This document shows, piece after piece, positions 1-5,149 of a stretch of DNA of 5,726 nucleotides. The stretch spans positions 1-5,726 of the forward strand of contig BEID01000113.1 of NCBI GenBank assembly GCA_002898975.1, in the 5' to 3' direction. This DNA comes from a bacterium HR27. GTDB taxonomy: Bacteria > Chloroflexota > Chloroflexia > Thermomicrobiales > Thermomicrobiaceae. A program made the translations under genes and the position numbers. The notes under the pieces were generated by a model. The model saw only the letters and a list, made by a program, of their open reading frames with translations, ran no database searches and was not told the origin of the DNA. Position 1 is the stretch's first letter. Each line of letters begins with the position of its first letter.

Positions 1-800
1 TCGCCGAAGCCGTGGCTGGTGATGGCACCCAGCTCGACCCGCCGCATCAGGGACAGGTCAACGTCCGTGCGGCGGCCTTCGGTGTGGTGCGTGTCGACCA
101 GCAGCGCCTTGAGCGGCTGATCCGAACCGGTCACGCGCTCGTCGCGACGGTTCTCGATGGTCGCGTCGCTGAACCGGGCGAGACGATCGCGATCGTGAAA
201 GCACCGGCGTACTTCGTGCCGGAAGCACGGCTCGCTCGTGCGCTCGGTCGACTCGCTTGTCAACCCATTGTTCGCGTCGTGCCCTTCCGACTCCGGCGCG
301 TCGCCCTTTTGGCTGGTGAGCGCGTACGACCGGCAGCTCTCGATGTCGCGGTGCGTGCCTTGCACGAGAAGTTGGCTCGCTACGGGGCCGGCCTGGTCGA
401 GTCGGGGAGAGTCGATCGAGACGAGCCGCAGCGTATCGCTGAGCAGATCGCGCAGTGGATCGAGCAGGGAGTCGAACTGGTTCTCACCGCTGGATCGATC
501 ATGCTCGATCCGGGTGACGCGTTCCTGCGGGCCCTTCGACCCCTCGGTGCGCGGCTCACCGTGCGTGGTGCACCGGTCGATCCCGGTACGATGTTCTGGG
601 TCGCCTACCGGAGAGACGTACCGATCCTCGGACTGGCCAGCTGCGAAATGTACGGCCGTGTCTCCGTCTTCGATCTGATCGTGCCGTTCATCCTCACAGG
701 CGAACGGGTGGATCGCCCCTTGTTCGCTCGGCTGGCGCACGGTGGGTTACTGGAAGACACGCATCAGGCACGTCTCCCCCGGGCGTGGCGCGGCGCGTAG
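1..800 (+). CDS. Molybdopterin-binding domain protein (MoeA/MogA-like fold), 5' end outside window
   Basis: The reading frame is open from the first base, so the GTG at 12 is probably an internal codon and the N-terminus is missing. About 266 residues are visible. The central and C-terminal part looks like the molybdopterin-binding (MoCF_biosynth) domain: a strand 'RVALLAGERV' (about 298-327), a helix carrying 'ARYGAGLVESGRV', then 'LVLTAGS..LDPGD' (480-518), 'GAPVDPGTMFW' and 'VPILGLASCEMYGRVSVFDL'. Family members bind the pterin of molybdenum cofactor and act in cofactor insertion or in maturation of molybdoenzymes; related stand-alone proteins often lie near molybdenum hydroxylase maturation genes. 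The segment before it ('LDPPHQGQVNVRAAAFGVVRVD') matches the usual N-terminal region of such proteins. The canonical T-G-G-x-S loop reads T-A-G-S here, so this is a variant subfamily and not classical MoeA. The substrate and the client enzyme cannot be told from the window. Confidence 0.8.
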   Translation, partial: AEAVAGDGTQLDPPHQGQVNVRAAAFGVVRVDQQRLERLIRTGHALVATVLDGRVAEPGETIAIVKAPAYFVPEARLARALGRLACQPIVRVVPFRLRRVALLAGERVRPAALDVAVRALHEKLARYGAGLVESGRVDRDEPQRIAEQIAQWIEQGVELVLTAGSIMLDPGDAFLRALRPLGARLTVRGAPVDPGTMFWVAYRRDVPILGLASCEMYGRVSVFDLIVPFILTGERVDRPLFARLAHGGLLEDTHQARLPRAWRGA

Positions 801-829
801 GCGTCCGCATCGTGACCGACGGCGCAGCG

Positions 830-835
830 TATACT
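830..835 (+). promoter_or_regulatory. Candidate -10 box (TATACT) for the FHA gene pair
   Basis: TATACT differs from the sigma-70 -10 consensus at one position and stands out in GC-rich DNA. It lies in the 46-base gap between the molybdopterin gene and the first FHA gene. The last base of the hexamer is 8 bases before a GTG (844) and 11 before an ATG (847), so transcription would begin at or next to the start codon and the mRNA could be leaderless. I see no convincing -35 element at normal spacing. This is pattern-based only. Confidence 0.45.
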
Positions 836-846
836 CGGCTCGGGTG

Positions 847-1605
847 ATGGGATGGACGATGTTGAACCGGCTGCAGCAGTTCGAGGACTTCGTCGAGCGC
901 TTGATGGAAGGGACGGTCGGGCGAATCTTTCGGACGTCGGTCCAGCCGGCTGAGATCGCTCGCCGGCTCGAGCGTGCCATGGATGCCCAACAGCTGGCGA
1001 CCCCGGAAGGGCCGATCGTGCCGAACGACTTCCTGGTGCGGCTGCATCCGGACGATTTCGTGCAGTTCGCTGACTTCGCTGACTCGCTGTCGCTCCAGCT
1101 CGAAGAGTGGTTGCTGGATATTGCCGAGGAGCGTGACTACGGATTCGTCGACCAGGTTCGCGTGCGTCTCGTCGGCGATCCGGCGGTACCGCGGCGACAG
1201 GTGGTCGTCGAGGCGAGGATCGCCGAACTACCGGCCGATGACTTCGCTGGGCGGCAGGCGTGGCAGCGGACCGAGGTTTATCGCGTCCTGCAGGATACCG
1301 GGAACGTTCCACGGGCGTTTCTCCGCGTCGTTGAGGGGCCGCTGCCTGGCGAGACGTACTTGATCCGCAAGCGCGTGACAACGCTCGGTCGTGCACTGGA
1401 GAACGACATCGTGCTTGAGGCGCTCGACGTGTCCCGGCGCCACGCCCGGATCGAGTACGCTGACGGGCAATTCGTCATCATCGATCAGGGTTCCACGAAC
1501 GGGACGTACGTCAACGGCGTGCGAGTGGAACGCGCGCCGTTACGGGCGGGCGATCGGGTGGCGCTCGGTACCGTCGTGCTCGAGTTCTCGCTGCCGGGGG
1601 CGTAA
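847..1605 (+). CDS. fhaA: FhaA-like protein: DUF3662 N-terminal domain plus C-terminal FHA domain
   Basis: This 252-residue cytoplasmic protein probably acts as a phosphothreonine-reading adaptor in Ser/Thr kinase signalling. Residues 5-125 resemble the FhaA N-terminal domain (DUF3662): 'FEDFVERLMEGTVGRIF', 'VQPAEIARRLERAMD', 'VPNDFLVRLHPDDF', then a strand-rich region ending near 'RQVVVEARI'. A linker leads to an FHA domain at about 160-250. It shows Gly-Arg at 181-182, Ser196-Arg-Arg-His199 and Ser-Thr-Asn218-Gly219-Thr, the residues that bind phosphothreonine, so it should be functional. In actinobacteria, FhaA works with PknB and the MviN flippase in cell-wall control; that role here is inference. 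The frame is open back to 742, but that stretch overlaps the preceding gene and has no FhaA similarity. ATG 847 is chosen; GTG 844 and ATG 859 ('MLNRLQQFE') are alternatives. The FhaB-like gene follows after 9 bases, so the two are probably co-transcribed. Confidence 0.9.
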   Translation: MGWTMLNRLQQFEDFVERLMEGTVGRIFRTSVQPAEIARRLERAMDAQQLATPEGPIVPNDFLVRLHPDDFVQFADFADSLSLQLEEWLLDIAEERDYGFVDQVRVRLVGDPAVPRRQVVVEARIAELPADDFAGRQAWQRTEVYRVLQDTGNVPRAFLRVVEGPLPGETYLIRKRVTTLGRALENDIVLEALDVSRRHARIEYADGQFVIIDQGSTNGTYVNGVRVERAPLRAGDRVALGTVVLEFSLPGA

Positions 1606-1614
1606 GTCGGCTGC

Positions 1615-2067
1615 ATGGAGTGGTTCGTCCAGCTCCCGTTCGAATGGTTCGTGCTGCTGCTGCGCTTGGTCTTCGCGTTCCTACTTTATTTTTTCATCTT
1701 TCTCATCGCGCGGATCACGATCCGGGAACTTGCGGCTGTCGCCAGCACGACTGGCGAGGGGGGTGGGCCTCCTGGGCATCTTATCGTTCAGTCGCCGGGG
1801 GCGACGGGGCTTCGCCCGGGCGCACGGCTCCCTCTCGATCCGGTGACCGTGATCGGTCGTCACCCGTCGTGCACGATCCGGCTCGATGACTCGTTCGTCT
1901 CGACCGAGCATGCCCAGCTCACCTGGGAACACGGGCGCTGGTGGATCACCGACCTCAAGAGCACGAACGGCACCCGTGTCAACGGGCGGCCGATCACTGC
2001 ACCGACCGGGTTGCGGTACGGAGACGTGATCGAACTCGGCGACGTACGGTTGGTGCTGGCACCGTAA
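1615..2067 (+). CDS. fhaB: Membrane-anchored FHA-domain protein (FhaB/FipA-like)
   Basis: This 150-residue protein has one N-terminal transmembrane helix (about residues 11-33, 'FVLLLRLVFAFLLYFFIFLI'), a basic flank 'ARITIR' that should face the cytoplasm, a short Gly-rich linker (about 45-54), and one FHA domain from about 55 to the end. The FHA signature is complete: Gly81-Arg82, Ser96-x-x-His99, and Ser-Thr-Asn118-Gly119-Thr followed by 'VNG'. The layout and length match FhaB (FipA) of actinobacteria, which is bound and phosphorylated by PknA/PknB-type kinases and links signalling to cell division and wall synthesis; that function is transferred by family resemblance. The gene starts 9 bases after the FhaA-like stop. 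No good Shine-Dalgarno sequence precedes the ATG, so translation may depend on coupling to the upstream gene. The usual companions (PP2C phosphatase, FtsW, PBP, PknB) do not follow; the next gene encodes a secreted glycosidase. Confidence 0.88.
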   Translation: MEWFVQLPFEWFVLLLRLVFAFLLYFFIFLIARITIRELAAVASTTGEGGGPPGHLIVQSPGATGLRPGARLPLDPVTVIGRHPSCTIRLDDSFVSTEHAQLTWEHGRWWITDLKSTNGTRVNGRPITAPTGLRYGDVIELGDVRLVLAP

Positions 2068-2106
2068 GGCCGAATCGACGCTTACATGGAGGATCGTGTC
2101 GGACGA

Positions 2107-2115
2107 TGCTAGGAT
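2107..2115 (+). promoter_or_regulatory. Candidate extended -10 promoter for the glycosidase-glycosyltransferase unit
   Basis: TGCTAGGAT fits the extended -10 pattern TGn-TAnnaT in the 156-base spacer after the FHA pair. Transcription would start near 2122, giving a leader of about 100 bases before the GTG at 2224. No clear -35 hexamer sits 16-18 bases upstream, which extended -10 promoters can do without. A weak inverted repeat, ATCGT (2093-2097) with ACGAT (2103-2107), abuts the element and could be a binding site or chance. Confidence 0.35.
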
Positions 2116-2174
2116 GGAGAGCAACGAGGGGTGACCGGGGGAAGCGGGCGACTGACCGCTTCTTCTGTGTTATC

Positions 2175-2198
2175 CAATCGCCTGTGATGGGGCGGTTG
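2175..2198 (+). other. Small hairpin in the glycosidase leader
   Basis: CAATCGCC (2175-2182) can pair with GGCGGTTG (2191-2198), an 8-bp stem with one G-T wobble and an 8-base loop. No T-tract follows, so it is not a typical intrinsic terminator for the FHA genes. It lies upstream of the purine-rich ribosome binding site (2209-2220) and leaves it exposed. The rest of the 2068-2223 spacer holds no gene that I can support. Confidence 0.3.
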
Positions 2199-2208
2199 CG
2201 AAACGGTA

Positions 2209-2220
2209 GGGGAAGGGGGA
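2209..2220 (+). promoter_or_regulatory. Ribosome binding region deciding the glycosidase start
   Basis: The purine tract GGGGAAGGGGGA lies directly before two consecutive possible starts, TTG (2221) and GTG (2224). Its GGGGAAGG part is 7 bases from the GTG, normal spacing, while the TTG abuts the tract. This supports the GTG, which also gives a cleaner signal peptide (Met-Lys-Val-Leu-Arg). Confidence 0.55.
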
Positions 2221-2223
2221 TTG

Positions 2224-3975
2224 GTGAAGGTCCTTCGTTGCCTCGTACTGGTAGCGGTGCTGCTCGGTTCGTTGGCAGTGATCGTTCCGCCGTCGGTCCA
2301 TGCAGCAGCGCCGAGCGTTCCGGAAGATCTCGAGATGCCGCGGTACTTTCCCGAGACGGGATTCTGGGTGCAAGGGCCGTTCCGCCGTTTCTGGGAGACA
2401 CATGGCGGGCTCTTCATTTTCGGTTATCCGATCACCGGCGTGTTCAAGCAGGACGGCTACTGGCGGCAGTATTTCGAGCGCGCCGTGTTCGAGTATCACC
2501 CTGAGTTCGCCGGAACCGAGGACGAGGTGCAGCTCGTCCGGGTCGGAGCCTGGCGCGTGAGCGGACGCGAGAACGAGGAACCGTTCCGCCCGATCGAGTG
2601 GTTCCCCGATACGAGCGATCGCCGCTATTTTCCGGAGACCCAGCACTCACTGTCGTATGGCTTCAAGGCGTACTGGGATCGCTACGGCGGCTGGCGGGTC
2701 TTCGGCTTACCTCTTTCTGAGGAATTTTCCGAACAGAACCCGCCACCGCCAGCCGGCGACGGTGAGGTGCATACGGTCCAGTACTTCGAACGGGCTCGTT
2801 TCGAGTATCACCCGGAATATGCTGGGACGCCCTATGAGGTGCTGCTGGGCCTGCTGGGACGAGAGTATCTCGCGGCGCGGGGAGCTCCTCCTGAGGCGCT
2901 CGCCCGACAGGATCCAGCCATGCCCCCGTTCGATCCGATTCGCAACCGGCAGTACGGGCCGCGTGTCGGCTACGGATTCAATATCGCCTGGCGTGGCGAC
3001 CATGACGGAGATGGCTTCAATCAACGGACGATGGATCTGGTGAAGGGAGCGGGCTTTTCCTGGATTCGGTTCCAGGCTATCTGGCGGGATATCGAGACGC
3101 GGCCGGGCCGGTACGATACGCATGCCCTCGATCGCATCATCGACACGGCGGCAGCGAACGGTGTCAAGATCGTCGTCAGCGTGGTCGGCCCGCCGCCGAC
3201 GTGGGTCGATCCGAACGGTATGATGCCGATGGACCCATCGTCGTACGGCAAACTGATGGAGTTCCTGGCCAAGCGGTATGCGGGCAAGGTCCAAGCCTGG
3301 GAGATCTGGAACGAGCAGAACCTGGCCTACACGACCGGCGGTCACGTCGATGTCGGCCGGTACGTCAATCTTCTCAAAGCCGCCTATCAGGGAGTGAAGA
3401 GGGCTGACCCGCACGCTCTCGTGCTGTTCGGTGGGTTGACGCCCACCGGCGTCATGGACCCATCGATCGCGATCGACGACGTCGAGTATTTGCGTATGGT
3501 TTATGCCTATAACAACGGTGAGGTGAAGCAGTATTTCGACCATCTCGCGACGCATCCGGGCGGGACGCTCAATCCGCCGGATACGTTCTGGCCCGATCGA
3601 CCTGGTCCCGGTCCGGGATGGGTCGACCACCCCAGCTTTTACTTCCGGCGGGCCGAGCAATTGCGGCAAGTCATGGTGGAAAATGGTGACGCCGCCAAGC
3701 AGATCTGGTTGACCGAGTTCGGCTGGTCGACAGCGAACCAGGCGCCAGGATACGAATACGGAAACTACGTGAGCGAGCAGCAGCAAGCGCAGTATCTTGT
3801 CCGTGCGTTCGAGATTGCACGGACGGAATGGCCGTGGGTCGGCGTGATGCTCGTATGGAATCTGAACTTCAGTACCATCACCGATCCGAGCGACGAGAAG
3901 TACCCGTGGTCAGTCGTCTACGCTGACTGGAGTCCGCGGCCAGCGTATCGGGCTCTGCAGGAGATGCCGAAATGA
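2224..3975 (+). CDS. Secreted clan GH-A glycoside hydrolase (GH39/PslG-like barrel) with two N-terminal YFPET-FEYHPE modules
   Basis: This 583-residue protein begins with a signal peptide (1-27, cleavage likely after Val-His-Ala). Two copies of a module of about 75-85 residues follow (40-112 and 134-216); they share RYFPET, a W...GG..xFGxP core, QYFERA and FEYHPE.AGT. A Pro-rich linker (about 220-240) leads to a (beta/alpha)8 catalytic domain (about 248-578). Clan GH-A features are clear: 'WEIWNEQN' gives Asn363-Glu364 as acid/base, and 'IWLTEFGWST' gives Glu498 as nucleophile. The 'GAGFSWIRFQAIWRDIE' and 'PGRYD' segments resemble GH39/GH5-like enzymes such as PslG, an exopolysaccharide endoglycosidase. 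The substrate cannot be read from sequence. Residues 259-264 (D-H-D-G-D-G) form a DxDxDG calcium-loop pattern. GTG 2224 is preferred over TTG 2221 from ribosome-site spacing. The stop overlaps the glycosyltransferase ATG by four bases, pointing to a shared glycan pathway. Both catalytic residues are present, so the enzyme is probably active outside the membrane. Confidence 0.88.
   Translation: MKVLRCLVLVAVLLGSLAVIVPPSVHAAAPSVPEDLEMPRYFPETGFWVQGPFRRFWETHGGLFIFGYPITGVFKQDGYWRQYFERAVFEYHPEFAGTEDEVQLVRVGAWRVSGRENEEPFRPIEWFPDTSDRRYFPETQHSLSYGFKAYWDRYGGWRVFGLPLSEEFSEQNPPPPAGDGEVHTVQYFERARFEYHPEYAGTPYEVLLGLLGREYLAARGAPPEALARQDPAMPPFDPIRNRQYGPRVGYGFNIAWRGDHDGDGFNQRTMDLVKGAGFSWIRFQAIWRDIETRPGRYDTHALDRIIDTAAANGVKIVVSVVGPPPTWVDPNGMMPMDPSSYGKLMEFLAKRYAGKVQAWEIWNEQNLAYTTGGHVDVGRYVNLLKAAYQGVKRADPHALVLFGGLTPTGVMDPSIAIDDVEYLRMVYAYNNGEVKQYFDHLATHPGGTLNPPDTFWPDRPGPGPGWVDHPSFYFRRAEQLRQVMVENGDAAKQIWLTEFGWSTANQAPGYEYGNYVSEQQQAQYLVRAFEIARTEWPWVGVMLVWNLNFSTITDPSDEKYPWSVVYADWSPRPAYRALQEMPK
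2341..2559 (+). repeat. Module copy A (YFPET...QYFERA.FEYHPE) of the glycosidase
   Basis: Residues 40-112. Landmarks are RYFPET (40-45), 'FWETHGG' (56-62), 'FGYPI' (66-70), QYFERA (82-87) and FEYHPE (89-94). It is about 104 residues (312 bases) upstream of the matching points in copy B. Its internal loop before QYFERA is shorter, and the C-terminal 'EVQLVRVGAW' is less like the consensus than copy B. The spacing of aromatic residues and the GG..FGxP core recall LGFP-type cell-surface repeats, but this is a resemblance only. Confidence 0.75.
2623..2871 (+). repeat. Module copy B (YFPET...QYFERA.FEYHPE) of the glycosidase
   Basis: Residues 134-216. Landmarks are RYFPET (134-139), 'YWDRYGGWRVFGLPLSEEF' (150-168), a Pro-rich insertion (173-180) absent from copy A, QYFERA (186-191), FEYHPE (193-198) and 'TPYEVLLGLLG'. 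The two copies are clearly homologous in protein but diverged in DNA, so the duplication is old and not a recent tandem event. Confidence 0.75.
3959..3963 (+). promoter_or_regulatory. Shine-Dalgarno for the glycosyltransferase inside the glycosidase 3' end
   Basis: AGGAG ends 8 bases before the ATG at 3972. It lies within the last codons of the glycosidase, and it fixes the overlapping start of the glycosyltransferase. Confidence 0.6.
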
Positions 3976-4847
3976 GGGAACCGCGCGTGGAAGGTGAACG
4001 AGCGGGACTGCTGCCAGTGCGTGGCAGCCTCTCGCTCGTGCTGCCAGCGTACAACGAGGCGGCGAATATCGAGGCGGTCGTTCGGCGGGCGCTCACCGTG
4101 CTGCCGCCATTGGTCGAGGACTTGGAAATCATCATCGTCAACGACGGAAGTCGCGACGAGACCGGGGCGATCGCTGAACGTCTGGCACGTGAGGACGAGC
4201 GGGTACGAGTCGTTCATCATGAGGTCAACCGCGGGTACGGAGCCGCGCTTCGGTCGGGGTTCGCGGCGAGCCGTGGTGACCTGGTGATGTTCATGGACGC
4301 GGACCAGCAGTTCGACCCAGCGGACTTCCTGCACCTCGCGCCCTTTTTGCCGCATGCCGACATCGTGGCGGGCTACCGTGTGCGTCGCCGCGATCCCTGG
4401 ATCCGCCTGGTCTACGCAGCGATTTTCAATGCAGCCATGCGTCTCGTCTTTGGCATCCCGGTGCGCGATGTCGACTGTGCGTTCAAGGTGCTCCGCGGTG
4501 ATCTCGTGCGAGCGCTCGATCTCCGCATGAACGGCGCACTGGTCAACACGGAACTCCTCGCAAAGGCGCAACGTGCTGGAGCGACGATCGTCGAGGTCGG
4601 AATCCGCCATTACCCCCGCTTGAGCGGCGAGGCGTCAGGCGGGAATGTGCGGGTGATTCTCCGAGCGGTACGTGAGGTACTCCAGCTCTGGTGGCTTCTC
4701 CTTTGGTATCGACCACCGCGTGGCCTCGGTCGCGGACGACCCCAGCCGCGCTCGGCACAGGTGATCCGGGCTGGTGCACTGGCGTTGCTCGGTCTTTCAA
4801 CTGCCTGGTGGATCGTTCGGCGGTTTGCCCGGAGGCACGAGCGTTAG
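3972..4847 (+). CDS. Family 2 glycosyltransferase, polyprenyl/dolichyl-phosphate sugar synthase type
   Basis: This 291-residue enzyme should transfer a sugar from a nucleotide-sugar to a polyprenyl phosphate (or a glycan) at the cytoplasmic membrane face. The GT-A fold is complete: 'LVLPAYNEAANI' (22-33), 'IIIVNDGS' (53-60), 'NRGYGAALRSGF' (86-97), the metal-binding Asp-Ala-Asp (109-111) followed by 'QQFDP', 'VRDVDCAFKVLR' (164-175), and the C-terminal 'HYPRLSGEASGG' (213-224) typical of DPM1-like GT2 enzymes. A hydrophobic stretch at about 236-246 and a likely transmembrane helix at about 265-282 precede a basic tail (RRFARRHER), suggesting membrane anchoring. The ATG overlaps the glycosidase stop as ATGA, and AGGAG (3959-3963) lies 8 bases upstream, so translation is probably coupled. 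The sugar donor is unknown. The gene ends in a 4-base convergent overlap with the minus-strand yggU gene. Confidence 0.88.
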   Translation: MREPRVEGERAGLLPVRGSLSLVLPAYNEAANIEAVVRRALTVLPPLVEDLEIIIVNDGSRDETGAIAERLAREDERVRVVHHEVNRGYGAALRSGFAASRGDLVMFMDADQQFDPADFLHLAPFLPHADIVAGYRVRRRDPWIRLVYAAIFNAAMRLVFGIPVRDVDCAFKVLRGDLVRALDLRMNGALVNTELLAKAQRAGATIVEVGIRHYPRLSGEASGGNVRVILRAVREVLQLWWLLLWYRPPRGLGRGRPQPRSAQVIRAGALALLGLSTAWWIVRRFARRHER

Positions 4848-5149
4848 TCGTCCGCGTCAGATGCGGTGAGCTGCCTGAGGTCCGAAGCACGGACACCTGC
4901 CACGCGCACGCGTTTGCGCCGGCAGCGGGCTCCTGCGGTGATCGCGATCTGACGAGAGGGCACGTGCAGAAGTTCAGCGAGGAAGCGACGCAGGGCCTCG
5001 TTGGCTGCGCCATCGACTGGCGGTGACTGGACACGCACGACAAGCGCACCGTCACGGAGACCAGCGAGTTCCGTCCGCGCGGCACGTGGCTGCAGGTGAA
5101 CCCAGAATTCGATGCTGCCATCGCGGTGCTCGGTGAGCTGCAGGCTCAT
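4844..5149 (-). CDS. yggU: YggU / DUF167 (UPF0235) family small protein
   Basis: This 101-residue protein matches the YggU/DUF167 family in length and order of motifs: 'FWVHLQPRAARTELAG' (15-30), 'ALVVRVQSPPVDGAANEAL' (35-53), 'RRFLAELLHVPSRQI' (54-68), and 'ITAGARCRRKRVRVAG' (69-84). The 'PPVDGxANEAL' signature is decisive. The biochemical role of the family is unknown. Structures show a small alpha/beta fold, and many bacterial copies lie next to yggS, yggT or cell-division genes; that setting is not present here. The gene is downstream of larE, with its ATG overlapping the larE stop (ATGA, 5146-5149), so the two are co-translated. A GGGAGA (minus strand, 5166-5161) lies 11 bases before the ATG, a rather long spacing. 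The C-terminal tail after residue 85 is not conserved in any way I recognise. Confidence 0.87.
   Translation of the reverse strand: MSLQLTEHRDGSIEFWVHLQPRAARTELAGLRDGALVVRVQSPPVDGAANEALRRFLAELLHVPSRQIAITAGARCRRKRVRVAGVRASDLRQLTASDADD

Noticed and set aside
742..846. Extended N-terminus for the FhaA-like protein
   Set aside because: It overlaps the molybdopterin gene by about 60 bases, translates to an Arg-rich stretch unlike FhaA, and crosses the likely promoter at 830-835.
2175..2198. Hairpin considered as the intrinsic terminator of the FHA genes
   Set aside because: There is no T-tract after the stem, and it lies over 100 bases past the FhaB-like stop and downstream of the candidate promoter for the next gene.
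1941..2504. Plus-strand open frame of 187 codons spanning the spacer between the FHA and glycosidase genes
   Set aside because: It overlaps two well-supported genes in another frame, is Arg-rich, and has no domain signature; the spacer is better read as non-coding.
2707..3786. Long minus-strand open frame (359 codons) opposite the glycosidase
   Set aside because: It is fully antisense to a gene with clear catalytic motifs, shows no recognisable domain, and is expected from codon bias in high-GC DNA.
3918..4610. Minus-strand open frame of 230 codons opposite the glycosyltransferase
   Set aside because: It is antisense to a complete GT2 enzyme, with His/Arg-rich composition typical of shadow frames.
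4543..5121. Minus-strand open frame of 192 codons across the glycosyltransferase and yggU ends
   Set aside because: It lies in the wrong frame over two recognised genes and has low-complexity Ser/Arg/Pro composition.
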